Source of the DNA: Carex sylvatica
Taxonomy: Eukaryota; Streptophyta; Magnoliopsida; Poales; Cyperaceae
Direction: 5' to 3'
Assembly: GCA_964058845.1 (NCBI GenBank)
Contig: CAXKVR010000489.1
Span: 1 to 45,621, forward strand
DNA length: 45,621 nt
Shown: positions 36,701 through 45,621 of the stretch, in pieces
How the letters are laid out: each line of letters opens with the position of its first letter
Position numbering within the stretch: the first letter of the stretch is position 1
Position numbers and translations under genes: made by a program
Notes under the pieces: model-generated
Database searches by the model: none
What the model was told of the DNA's origin: nothing
What the model saw: the letters and a program-made list of their open reading frames with translations, nothing else

Positions 36701-39700
36701 CCTTTCATTTGAGAGGTGGTGTCGCAAGTTCGAAACAATGATGGGAGGGAATTCCTCGTGGATATTTTTAAGTTAGTTGGTTTGGTTCTTATCTTTATCT
36801 CAAAAATAAATAAATATATACATGATTGCCTAGTAACTGACAAAATCATAACTTTCGAATAGTAACCTAACACCTGGCTCTCTGAAATAACACATTTAGG
36901 AAACTATATATAGAGAGAAAAGTAGATTTTAAAAATAAGGAAAAAATAGAATAATTTTTATTTAATTGTCAAATAAATGTTTACAAATGCTCACAATAAA
37001 ATAGAAGTTACCTGGCACCAGACACATAGGGCAGTCACCGGAAGAAACACAACAAACACTTGCCATGCAATTTGTGACATAACAATTATAATAGCAAGAA
37101 GTTGTATGATTGTAAATGCACAAGAACCAAGCAGATATGGCATGCCTGTATCAACTGTACTCTGATCTGTTGTCGCCTGTGCGAATTAATGATAAATACT
37201 CAGTATTGTATCCAGTAAATTACCACGTACAGTACTAATGAGATATCCTTTCACTTTCCTATTGTATGATCTTTTAGAAATGTAATAACTGCCCAAATCT
37301 AATTACCACTACAATATCAGAAAGAGGTATTTTCATTTTTGCTATTGATAATTCTAGATAAATAAAATAAAATATAAAGATTTCACCTCCATAAAAGATT
37401 GTTTTATTTTATTTATATAATATTAAAATAACAGTTAATGATTGAGTTACCCGATTGAGAATCCGACCACTAGGAGTAGAATCGAAAAATGACATAGGGG
37501 CACGAAATGTACTAAAGTGCATCTTCTCAAATAAAATCGTTGCAGTTTTATAGCCAGCTGTAACTAGAAGCAGAGCCCTTGCCAATATGCATAGAGAACT
37601 CCCGAGTGCCAGTGCCACAAACACAGATATGATCATCATACTACTGACAGGTGGGGCCATATCCTCTGACACTGGGGCAGCCCAAGCCATCCAGTAATTG
37701 CTCCCTATTTGGAGGATCTGGAAAGAAATTTGTGCGAGAAGGACTAACGGTACCAGCGCCCCTTTGTATGCCATTGTGATGTATTTCCAGTAGACCCAAA
37801 ATCCTACCTTCCCTTTCTCTCTCTCTTCTTCTTGTACGAGTTGTCCATTTGGAATTGTAGTGTTTGCTTTTTCTAATGACATCCCCTTCTCGGTTTTCTG
37901 ATTTGAGCTGGATGCATCCAGTTCATTCAGCGAAAAGGAGTCGAGCTCTGACAATGCGTTTTTGTGTGCACATACAAGTTCCATAAACTCCTGGCTAGAT
38001 TGAAGTAATTCGTGGTATTTGCCTGATTGTGCTATTTTTCCCTCTTTCATTACCTTCCAAGAAAAAATAAAGTTGGTAAGTACGCTTTGAAAGAAACATC
38101 CCTAAGAAAGAAATACCAGAAGAAAATTTACCAAGATGAGGTCTGCAACCGGTAAGAATTCGACTTGGTGTGTGACGTAGATCACAGTTTTTGACGCCAG
38201 AAACCTCAATAAGCATTCCTACAAAATTTATAGAAATTTAGAAAATTGGAATCTTCAATCAATTTCAACCTATAGCTAGAACTAAACCTAAGATAAAAAC
38301 GTGCATGTAACATATGTTGACAAAAACCGTCAGGATTAAACATTTCTTTCTTATACTTTGATTATCATAGTGCACAGAATTGCAGTACATGCAAATCCTA
38401 AATAAGTTCAAACAAGTGAAAAAAAAAAAAAAACAATTTACCTTGAAGACGTGTGACCCGGTATGTGCATCAAGAGAACTAAATGGATCATCAAAAAGAA
38501 ATATATCGGCATCCTGGTACAGAGCCCTAGCTATCTGGATCCTCTGCTTCTGGCCACCGCTCAAATTAATCCCTCTTTCACCAATAATTGTCTGATCTCC
38601 ATGTGGCAACAGCTGCAAATCTTTGTTGAAGCAACATGCCTGAAGCACATTGTCATACCGATCCCTATTCATCTCTGTACCAAACAAAATGTTATCCTGA
38701 ATCTTGCCACTCTGTATCCATGGCGACTGGCTGACATACGCAGTTGAACCCCACAACTTAACCTCACCAGATACTTTTGGCATTTCACCGAGTATACTTA
38801 GCAGCAAGCTCGACTTACCAGACCCCACCGTACCACACAATGCAACCCTTGTCCCATGCAACACCCTAAAATTCAAATCTTTTAATGTCGTTACCTCACT
38901 CTCAAAGTCCCATGAATATGTACCATTCTGCACCTCAACTGCCACCTTGGAGCTCCCTTTGGAGGCCCTATGTATGACATCATTTGGCAAGTCCTCTAAA
39001 CATAAGAAAGAACTTATTCTATCCAGAGAAACTTTCGTTTGAATAAGCACAGAAATTGTGTCAGGAAGGCTATATATCGGCCCTTGCAACACCCCAAATG
39101 TAGCCAAGGCCGAGAGAACCTTACCTGTGGAAAGCGGTATACCCATAATCATGCAAGCCCCAAAAGTGACAACAGCTACAAAAGTTGGCGTTCCCCAGAA
39201 GAAAACTGTCACACCAGCGTTCACATAGAGAAGTTTCTTTAGCCAGCTTGCCTCATATTTTCTCAAATTGCAGATTTTTTGAAGAAATTTCATTTCCCAC
39301 CCCTGGAGTTTTAGAATCCTCATGTTCCGCAGAACTTCTGATGTGGCTTTCATGCGCTCATCTTTAGCCCCCATCATTTTATCTTGATAGTTCTCTTCCA
39401 TACGGCTGAGTGGTATATTAGCGAGCATGATCGTAATAGTTGCAGCTAGTGCAAATACCGATGCGATGCCAAGGCTTGAGTACAGTATGGTCAATGCGAG
39501 ACTGATTTGCATTGGCACCAGCCAGATTTCATGGATGTACCAAGTGAAGTTGCTGACTCGATTAACATCTACACTCATTATGTTTATCATCTCACCAATC
39601 GTACGGCTTTGTCTCGACTGGCTGGATAGAGTGAGCCCCTTTTGGTATATGGTGCCAACAAGAGCCGTTCGTAACCGTACCCCAACTTTTTGCAATTGAA

Positions 39701-40177
39701 AGCCGCAATGCGTCGAAGAGAGACATTCAAATATCTTGGCAATGATAAATGCAAATACCAACAAGTAACCTTGTTTGGGAAACCGTTTTGTACCATTTAG
39801 GTATTGCACAAAGGAGTCAATCAGGTATGGGCCCACATAGGAAGAGAGGTTGGTGACAATCTCATAGATAGCAGTTATGATAATTTCCTGCGGAAAAGTG
39901 AAAATTATTGCTTTGACGACTTTAAAGGCTGTGACTCTACCATTAGCACCTGTTTGGGAGTCTAGCTTGGTTTTGAAGATAGGTAAGACGCCATTGGTTG
40001 AATCTCTCTCATCTACCATTGGTATGTCTTCCAGGTTCAAAGTTTTTCTATAGCCAAGAGAGAGCAAGGGACTGATCCAAGAGAATGTGAGACAGCTGAA
40101 GAATCCAGCATTGGTATACAGAGAAGAATTTTTTGAACCACTACAAGTATTGTTACTGTTGCTGCTGTTACAGGTTC
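33754..40177 (-). CDS. ABCC (MRP-type) ABC transporter, 5' part cut off by a Copia insertion
   Basis: Membrane pump of the ABCC family, plant ABCC3-like clade, expected to move glutathione conjugates or other organic anions, usually into the vacuole. Exons in coding order: 38442-40177 (5' truncated), 38132-38218, 37451-38053, 37012-37176, 36044-36338, 35490-35707, 34849-35154, 34592-34655, 34078-34317, 33754-33851. They join without break from [16 protein letters not shown] to the end [11 protein letters not shown]1 precedes NBD1 (Walker [10 protein letters not shown], signature LSGGQKQR, Walker [13 protein letters not shown]). TMD2 is followed by NBD2 (Walker [10 protein letters not shown], signature WSMGQRQ, Walker [14 protein letters not shown]-loop AHR). 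Only TMD0 and part of the L0 linker are missing; they should lie beyond the Copia at 40178 onward. As it stands the gene is interrupted. From the first in-frame ATG (40019) 1217 residues remain. Confidence 0.92.
36655..36815 (+). mobile_element. tRNA-derived SINE in an ABCC intron
   Basis: Intron 4 of the ABCC gene carries a polymerase III-type promoter: A box TAGTCTAGCGG at 36674-36684 and B box AGTTCGAAAC at 36727-36736, 42 bases apart. The 3' part is tRNA-unrelated and ends in a TCTTTATCTC and AAATAAATAAAT tail. It is too diverged to be a tRNA gene: no matching acceptor or anticodon stems were found. Family name unknown; ends approximate. Confidence 0.6.
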
Positions 40178-40326
40178 ACTAGATTTCAGCAAAAAGATAG
40201 TCTTTATTGACAAAAGGTTGGGCTTATATAGAGCCTTACAAAACACTCTTACAAGCAACCCCCTAGACTATTCCATAATGGCCTATTCACCGATAGGTCC
40301 TCTATACAATGTTTATCATACCAACA
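40178..40326 (-). repeat. 3' LTR of the intact Copia element
   Basis: About 149 bp, beginning TGTTGGTATGAT in element sense after the purine tract. The ABCC-side end is CTGAAATCTA with GT shared by both copies, so the terminus is uncertain by 2-3 bp. It contains a TATATAAG box reading toward the ABCC gene. Confidence 0.92.
40223..40230 (-). promoter_or_regulatory. LTR TATA box facing the ABCC exon
   Basis: TATATAAG in element sense. A start about 30 bases downstream would fall near 40195, still within the LTR, so a transcript would run straight into the ABCC exon. The equivalent box in the 5' LTR is at 45557-45564. The motif is seen; activity is inferred. Confidence 0.5.
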
Positions 40327-40337
40327 CTCCCCCTCAA
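40327..40337 (-). other. Polypurine tract of the intact Copia element
   Basis: TTGAGGGGGAG in element sense directly abuts the TG start of the 3' LTR. This is the standard primer site for plus-strand DNA synthesis. Confidence 0.88.
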
Positions 40338-40344
40338 GATGAGT

Positions 40345-43300
40345 CTATGGACGAAAGATATCCACTAGGCCCATCTTGTCACATAGTCTCGACAAATCTA
40401 ACGAACTAAGCCCTTTAGTGAGACAGTCAGCCACTTGCTCTCTAGTAGCTACATGTCCCAGCTCAAGTAGTCCGCTATTCAGCTTTTCCTTGATGAAGAA
40501 TCTGTCGATCTCCACATGCTTGGTCCTGTCATGCTGCACAGGATTATTAGCAATGCTAATAGCTGACTTATTGTCGCACCACAGCTTCATTTGTGTCCCT
40601 TGGTCCATCTTGAGCTCCACCAACAGAGCTCTCAACCACATCATCTCTGCAACACTTAAAGCCATGGCCCTGTATTCTGCCTCGGCTGTGGACCTCGCAA
40701 CTACCGACTGTTTCTTGCTCTTCCAGGAGACCAGATTGCCTCCTACAAACATGCAATATCCAGACGTGGACTTCCTATCATCGGCACAACTAGCCCAGTC
40801 TGAATCACAATATCCCTCAATATTCAAATGCCCATTCTTACGAAAAATCAACCCCTTCCCTGGTGCACTCTTCAGGTATCTCAGGATCTGGTACACAGCA
40901 TCCATGTGACCCTCCCTAGGGTCATGCATGTAGCGACTCACCACACTCACCGCAAATGAGATGTCAGGGCGAGTGTGGCTCAAATAGATCAAGCGACCAA
41001 CTAACCTCTGGTACCTTTCCTTATCAACTGGCTCTCCTGCCTCAGCACTCAGCTTGGACTTTTGATCGATAGGGGCCACCGCAGGCTTGCACCCTAGCAT
41101 ACCTGTCTCTGTAAGCAAATCCAACACATACTTCCTTTGAGATAAGACAATCCCCTCTGCACCGCGAGCTATCTCAATCCCAAGAAAGTATTTTAGTTGC
41201 CCCAAGTCTTTCACCTCAAACTCCTTACTCAGTCTCTCCTTCAGTGATGCAATCTCACCCTCATCATCACCAGTGATAATCATGTCGTCCACATACACTG
41301 CTAGCATCGTAATGTGAACGCCACGTTGCCTGAAGAACATTGTGTGGTCTGCATTGGTCTGCCGATATCCCATGTCTATCATAGCCCTCCTAAACCTGTC
41401 AAACCAGGCTCTAGGGGACTGCTTCAGCCCATAAAGAGATTTCTTGAGTCTGCACACCTTACCCTCCGTTTGTTTCGTGCCAAAACCTGGTGGGACCTCC
41501 ATGTACACTTCCTCCAACAACTCACCATGAAGGAAGGCATTCTTCACATCAAGCTGATGTAACTTCCACCCCCCATTCGCTGCTAAGGAAACAAGTGTCC
41601 GCACTGTACTCATCTTCGCCACGGGTGCAAAAGTCTCATCATAGTCGATACCATACGTCTGACTGTACCCCTTTGCCACCAACCGGGCCTTGTAACGCTC
41701 AACCCGACCCTCTGGGCTTTGCTTCACAGTGAAAACCCACTTGCATCCAACCGCCTTCTTACCTGGTGGTAATGGCACAAGCTTCCAGGTCTTGTTCTTA
41801 GCGAGAGCCTCAAGTTCCTCAAGCATGGCGGCTTTCCACTTTGGATCCTCCTTAGCAACCTGCCAACACTTAGGAATAGAGACAATATCCAGAGATGCAA
41901 TGAATGCTCCATGTGCAGGTGAGATGTGAGAGTAAGAAACAAACTGGGCAATATCATGTGGGAAACCGTATCGATCAGGGGGAACTCCCGCATTGAGACG
42001 AGGAGTCCTCCTTACCGACAGGGGAGTGGGAGGAGTAGAGAGAGGAATCATATCACCTGTGTACTCTGAGTCAGTGGATGGTGTAGGTGTCTCAGGAGTC
42101 GGGGTAGGCAGAGACAAGGGACTTGGCACAAGCGGCACTGTAGGCACGGTATCCTCAATCTGCTTCCCTCTCCTCGTGTACACTCTCAGCTCCCCTTGAG
42201 CATGAGTGCCACCATTATCGGGATCAACCCCGCCTCGTTCCGGCACCACGGCTGACTCCACAACAGGTAACTCCTCAACTGCTGGCGCGCAAGAGACATC
42301 ACTCACGCCCACCATCCTCCTCTCACTACCACTGCTACTCTCCCCCTCTCGCCTCATACCTCCAGTATCGGGCGAGTCTCCAAAAGGTGATGTAACCTGA
42401 GAGGAGTAGTATGGCTCATGCTCGCGAAATGTGACATCCATACTAACGAACAACCTCCTCTCCACAGGACTCCAACATACGTAGCCCTTTTGGGTAGCCG
42501 AGTATCCCACAAAGATACATTTGACCGCTCGCGGATCCAGTTTTCCCACATTTGGTCTGTTGTTCTGCACAAAACACACACAACCAAATATCTTCAAAGG
42601 AAGACTATCACTAATCTCACCTTTCAATAACTCAAGCGGAGACTTCCACTCCAACACACGTGAGGGCATTCTATTGATCAGTCTCGCAGCTGTCAGGACT
42701 GCCTGTCCCCACAAGTACTTTGGTACATTCATTGAGATCATCATACTTCTTGCTACCTCAAGGAGATGCCTGTTCTTTCTTTCTGCCACCCCATTCTGCT
42801 CTGGTGTGTACGGACACGTGGTTTGATGCAGGATTCCCTGAGAGGATAAGTACTCTCTGAATGCATTGTTCGTGTACTCTGTCCCATTGTCAGACCTCAA
42901 TACCTTCACTACTGCCCCATATTGAGTCTGAACCCCTTTGTGAAAATCTTTAAAACAAGCAAGCACATCATTCTTGTTTTTCATCAAATAAAGCCAAGTA
43001 GTACGAGAAAAGCAATCAATGAAAGACACAAAATATCGAAAACCATTAACAGAAGTTGTGGAACAAGGTCCCCACACATCAGAATGTACTAGATCAAAAA
43101 CACAGGAGCTCCTACTACCTGTACTAACATACGAACTCCTGGTGTGCTTGCCAAACTCACAAGCATCACAAACCAGTCTCTCTTTATTAGCCTTTTCAAA
43201 CATAGCTGGATACAAACGACTCAAAAGACTAAAGGAAGAATGACCCATACGCCTATGGTAGAGCAACAATAAGTCTTCCACACTACTCCCCATTCCTTCA

Positions 43301-44883
43301 GATCTCTCTACCATAGATGCAAGGGCTGAGTCCATCCCTTCTCTATCAAGGAACCACAAGCCGCTACGCCACGTGCCAGTCCCAAGCCTCCTGCCCGTCC
43401 CCTTCTCCTGGAAGATCACCTTGGGAATATCAAAAGAAACAACACATTTCAGTTGAAGAATAATAGAACTTATGGATAAGAGATTGACGGGAAAAGATGG
43501 AGCATGCAAAACATTGGACAAAGTCAAGGAGTCGGTACATCGCACAGTACCCTTACCCACTACGGGCTGGGCCGTACCATCGGCTGTCTGAATGCTCTCA
43601 GGGACTGTTAGGTGAGTATAGGAAGAAAACTCCCCAACAGTACCCGTCACATGTCTGGAAGCACCAGAATCAACAATCCATGGTGAACTAACGGTGGATA
43701 TAGAGGCAAGAGCATGTGTGTCATTAGTACCTGCGACTGAATGAGCATAATAGGCAATGTTACCAGAGGTAGATGCATCCTCTACCGTGCCTTTCTCTTT
43801 CCTCTTAAGTAACTGGGAGTAGGCTCTCAAGAGCTCCTGGTCCTCCGCAGAGAGCTCCTCGTCTTGCGCACCCCCTTCGTCCTCTTCGCCTGCTACCATC
43901 AGGTTTGCCCGGTAGCCCCCTCTTCCACCTCCTCTGCGGCCACGACTGCGACCACGATCTCCAGACTGACCACGTCCACCAGAGTTCCTCACCTTTGGTG
44001 GCTTAGTGCAAGCCGACTTCAGGTGGCCTACCTCTCCACAGTTGTAGCACTCCCGGGTCTCACCTCTAGACCTGGTACCACCGGAGTTGGAGACGGCTAG
44101 GGCTGACTTCACCCCTGGAAGTCCCCCTGCCCCAGCTTGGAGCCCGATCCGGGTCTCCTCCTGTATCATAGCCGAGACTGCCTCCTCAAGCGAGGGAATC
44201 TTCGTCTGAGCTAGTAACATCGCAGTCCTCTGCTCGAAGGCTAGGGCCAGACCTCTAAGGAATCCCATGGTCCTATCCTGCATGCAAGCCTCAGTCTTCC
44301 TGCACGCAGGATCAGGGCAACACAACGTCCTCGTGCAGTAGTCATGATCCAGCCATAAGCGCTCCAGCTCTATGGCATACTGCTGCACAGTCCTTTCCCC
44401 CTGTACGCAAGCAGCGATCTCCCCTTTCATCTGATAAACCCTTAGGTTGTTCCCCACACCATCATACGTCTTCCTCAACTTCTCCCAGACACACCTCACA
44501 TCCTCCATGCCATCGACATTGGCTGCAATCTCTCGAGTCATCGAGTTCAAGAGCCAGATGTACACCAGCATATGAGTGGACCTCCACTCATCTCTTGCCG
44601 GAGCACCCTCAGCTGGCTCAGCAATCGCTCCAGTCAGGTACCCCTCTAGTTTTCTCCCGACTAGAGTGTACCGCACCCGACGTGACCAGCTCAGATACGA
44701 ACCTGAACCATCGAGTTTCACATCAATCGGTGGAAGCTCCACCCTAGGTGCTGGGGTTGGTTTCGGTGCCACGTCACTAGAGGCAAAGCTGAATGCTCGC
44801 ATCAACATTGCGATCTCATCACCACTCAGCTTCTCCAAGGCCCCTTTCATTGCGATACCCGTGTCCGAACCCTCAGCTGCCAT
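40345..44883 (-). CDS. Copia gag-pol polyprotein (intact, 1512 residues)
   Basis: A single uninterrupted frame encodes all functions needed for retrotransposition in the order Gag-PR-INT-RT-RNaseH, which defines Ty1/Copia. Gag spans about 1-300, with a UBN2-type body and a CCHC zinc knuckle at 279-292 (CYNCGEVGHLKSAC). Aspartic protease motif DSGASRHVTG begins at 405. The integrase zinc-binding H543/H548/C572/C575 are present, and the catalytic triad is D602, D665 and E701 with the canonical 35-residue spacing. Reverse transcriptase has LDVKNAFLHG and YVDDM at 1197-1201. RNase H includes DSDWASCADDRKSTSG, STAEAEYRAM and HVEIDRFF. The frame ends just before the purine tract. No missing catalytic residue is seen. 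The start ATG at 44883 is the first of the frame. Confidence 0.96.
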   Translation of the reverse strand: MAAEGSDTGIAMKGALEKLSGDEIAMLMRAFSFASSDVAPKPTPAPRVELPPIDVKLDGSGSYLSWSRRVRYTLVGRKLEGYLTGAIAEPAEGAPARDEWRSTHMLVYIWLLNSMTREIAANVDGMEDVRCVWEKLRKTYDGVGNNLRVYQMKGEIAACVQGERTVQQYAIELERLWLDHDYCTRTLCCPDPACRKTEACMQDRTMGFLRGLALAFEQRTAMLLAQTKIPSLEEAVSAMIQEETRIGLQAGAGGLPGVKSALAVSNSGGTRSRGETRECYNCGEVGHLKSACTKPPKVRNSGGRGQSGDRGRSRGRRGGGRGGYRANLMVAGEEDEGGAQDEELSAEDQELLRAYSQLLKRKEKGTVEDASTSGNIAYYAHSVAGTNDTHALASISTVSSPWIVDSGASRHVTGTVGEFSSYTHLTVPESIQTADGTAQPVVGKGTVRCTDSLTLSNVLHAPSFPVNLLSISSIILQLKCVVSFDIPKVIFQEKGTGRRLGTGTWRSGLWFLDREGMDSALASMVERSEGMGSSVEDLLLLYHRRMGHSSFSLLSRLYPAMFEKANKERLVCDACEFGKHTRSSYVSTGSRSSCVFDLVHSDVWGPCSTTSVNGFRYFVSFIDCFSRTTWLYLMKNKNDVLACFKDFHKGVQTQYGAVVKVLRSDNGTEYTNNAFREYLSSQGILHQTTCPYTPEQNGVAERKNRHLLEVARSMMISMNVPKYLWGQAVLTAARLINRMPSRVLEWKSPLELLKGEISDSLPLKIFGCVCFVQNNRPNVGKLDPRAVKCIFVGYSATQKGYVCWSPVERRLFVSMDVTFREHEPYYSSQVTSPFGDSPDTGGMRREGESSSGSERRMVGVSDVSCAPAVEELPVVESAVVPERGGVDPDNGGTHAQGELRVYTRRGKQIEDTVPTVPLVPSPLSLPTPTPETPTPSTDSEYTGDMIPLSTPPTPLSVRRTPRLNAGVPPDRYGFPHDIAQFVSYSHISPAHGAFIASLDIVSIPKCWQVAKEDPKWKAAMLEELEALAKNKTWKLVPLPPGKKAVGCKWVFTVKQSPEGRVERYKARLVAKGYSQTYGIDYDETFAPVAKMSTVRTLVSLAANGGWKLHQLDVKNAFLHGELLEEVYMEVPPGFGTKQTEGKVCRLKKSLYGLKQSPRAWFDRFRRAMIDMGYRQTNADHTMFFRQRGVHITMLAVYVDDMIITGDDEGEIASLKERLSKEFEVKDLGQLKYFLGIEIARGAEGIVLSQRKYVLDLLTETGMLGCKPAVAPIDQKSKLSAEAGEPVDKERYQRLVGRLIYLSHTRPDISFAVSVVSRYMHDPREGHMDAVYQILRYLKSAPGKGLIFRKNGHLNIEGYCDSDWASCADDRKSTSGYCMFVGGNLVSWKSKKQSVVARSTAEAEYRAMALSVAEMMWLRALLVELKMDQGTQMKLWCDNKSAISIANNPVQHDRTKHVEIDRFFIKEKLNSGLLELGHVATREQVADCLTKGLSSLDLSRLCDKMGLVDIFRP

Positions 44884-45498
44884 CGATTTGACTCAGATAT
44901 ACTCAAAAGATTGAGTCAAATCCTCGTTCTTCCCCAAGACCCGATTTTGCGTCTCAACACGGATCTAAACCTTCTTCCCCTTTCTTCTTCGCTTTCTTGA
45001 CCCGTTCTCGATCTATCTCATCAAGAATCAAGTCCAAACCCGTTCGAAACCCCCTTCTCGGGTATCGTGGGATTTAGGCCTCCCACGCCGGCCATCCACT
45101 GCATAAGAACCAGATCTGCCAAGAAAGAAAAGAAAAAAAACAGCAAAAACGGAGAAAGAAGGTAGCTGGCGGTGGTCAAGGGCGGAGCTCAGACCAGAGG
45201 GTGGAGCGGCTCAGACCAGAGGCGGAGGTCAAAGCTTGGCTGGAGCGGAGCTAGGCAGCTCAGACCCAACTGGAGCGAACGGGCGGACCTCCAGCAGGGC
45301 GGGCGGAGCAGAGCGGCGGCGCTCAGGCTCAGGCCAGGCCCGATCTGGATCTGGCGGGGCTGGGCTAGGTCAAGGCGCGGCGATCTGGTCCGACCAATCA
45401 GCGATTGCGGGGGACGATGACTTCTCTGTCTACTAGTGCTACAGTAAAATCGGAGCAAAATAGAGAGAAAACGGGAAAATTGGCTAACCTAGGTTTTA
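44884..45498 (-). other. Untranslated leader of the intact Copia element
   Basis: About 615 bp between PBS and gag start. The PBS-proximal part (45170-45420) is GC-rich with repeated GGCGGAGCTCAGACC-like units; short GC-rich frames on both strands here are composition artefacts. A hairpin at 45066-45087 is conserved with the old Copia copy. Confidence 0.7.
45066..45087 (-). other. Conserved leader hairpin with GGCC loop
   Basis: In element sense a 7-bp stem CGTGGGA/TCCCACG closes an 8-base loop GGCCTAAA. The matching site in the old element (32181-32202) has stem CGTGGGG/CCCCACG and loop GGCCTATA, so one A-T pair is replaced by a G-C pair on both sides. The flanking CTCGGGTAT (plus strand) is also shared. 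Position and covariation are seen; a packaging or RNA-dimer role is inferred. Confidence 0.45.
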
Positions 45499-45511
45499 GG
45501 CTCTGATACCA
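45499..45511 (-). other. Primer binding site (initiator tRNA-Met)
   Basis: TGGTATCAGAGCC in element sense, complementary to the 3' end of plant initiator methionine tRNA, next to the 5' LTR. This is the usual Copia primer. Confidence 0.92.
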
Positions 45512-45621
45512 ACTAGATTTCAGCAAAAAGATAGTCTTTATTGACAAAAGGTTGGGCTTATATAGAGCCTTACAAAACACTCTTACAAGCAACCCCCTAG
45601 ACTATTCCATAATGGCCTATT
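45512..45621 (-). repeat. 5' LTR of the intact Copia element (partial)
   Basis: 110 bp identical to 40178-40287, cut by the window edge; about 39 bp should follow. Contains TATATAAG at 45557-45564, the likely element promoter. Confidence 0.93.

Larger units (their letters stand above)
40178..45621 (-). mobile_element. Intact young Ty1/Copia retrotransposon (runs off right edge)
   Basis: Minus-strand element with its 3' LTR at 40178-40326, purine tract, one long polyprotein frame, leader, tRNA-Met PBS at 45499-45511, and 5' LTR from 45512 to the window end. The two LTR copies are identical over the 110 bp available. All coding domains are open and carry their catalytic residues. Both LTRs carry a TATATAAG box. 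It lies inside exon 1 of the ABCC gene in the same orientation. The last ~39 bp of the 5' LTR and the distal target duplication are outside the window. Identity of LTRs plus the intact frame indicate recent insertion; mobility today is inferred, not shown. Confidence 0.95.

Noticed and set aside
36661..36740. tRNA gene
   Set aside because: A and B boxes are present but I could not fold a cloverleaf with matching stems; a SINE fits better.
40037..40258. Frame running from the LTR into the ABCC exon
   Set aside because: It is out of frame with ABCC and a chance product of the insertion junction.
45172..45458. Several GC-rich frames on both strands
   Set aside because: They lie in the untranslated leader of the Copia element and reflect its repeated GC-rich units.
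1..45621. CRISPR arrays, prophage or bacterial systems
   Set aside because: Sequence is plant nuclear DNA; no regularly spaced repeats of that kind.

Overview
The window is nuclear DNA from a flowering plant. The evidence is five spliced plant genes with GT-AG introns, AT-rich spacers, and plant-type transposons (Copia LTR elements primed by initiator tRNA-Met, a hAT-type non-autonomous element, a long foldback MITE, LINE and SINE pieces). I cannot name the species from sequence alone.

Layout. Bases 1-975 hold the 3' part of a LINE reverse transcriptase on the minus strand. Bases 1882-5765 (+) are a complete 13-exon gene for a mitochondrial NADH-cytochrome b5 reductase-like protein. It converges on a complete 12-exon COG2 gene (Golgi tethering complex) at 6645-11567 (-). 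After an AT-rich spacer comes a small intronless gene of the MAPK-substrate (MASS/At1g80180-like) family at 13672-14001 (+). A hAT-like element with a perfect 8-bp target duplication sits just downstream (14226-15016), followed by a foldback MITE with arms of about 200 bp (16256-16674). Bases 16930-20400 hold only short exon-like pieces and a local duplication that I could not join into a gene. Bases 24248-26634 (+) are a complete 4-exon HY5 bZIP gene, the light-signalling regulator.

The right 18 kb is dominated by two related Copia retrotransposons and an ABCC transporter gene, all on the minus strand. The first Copia (27296-32770) is old and broken: its LTRs differ at 14 of 161 positions by eye, the gag start codon is lost, a reverse transcriptase aspartate is replaced and the frame is shifted. 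The ABCC gene (33754-40177) reads cleanly through ten exons, but its first exon is cut by a second Copia (40178 to beyond 45621). This one has an uninterrupted 1512-codon polyprotein with every catalytic motif, and LTRs identical over all 110 bp that can be compared. It is therefore a very young, possibly mobile insertion that separates the transporter core from its N-terminal part, which lies outside the window.

The host genes are unrelated housekeeping or signalling genes, not an operon or a gene cluster. I see no novel multi-gene system. The most interesting signals are the young Copia insertion in sense orientation within a transporter exon, and a short leader hairpin shared by both Copia elements with a compensatory base-pair change and a GGCC-containing loop.
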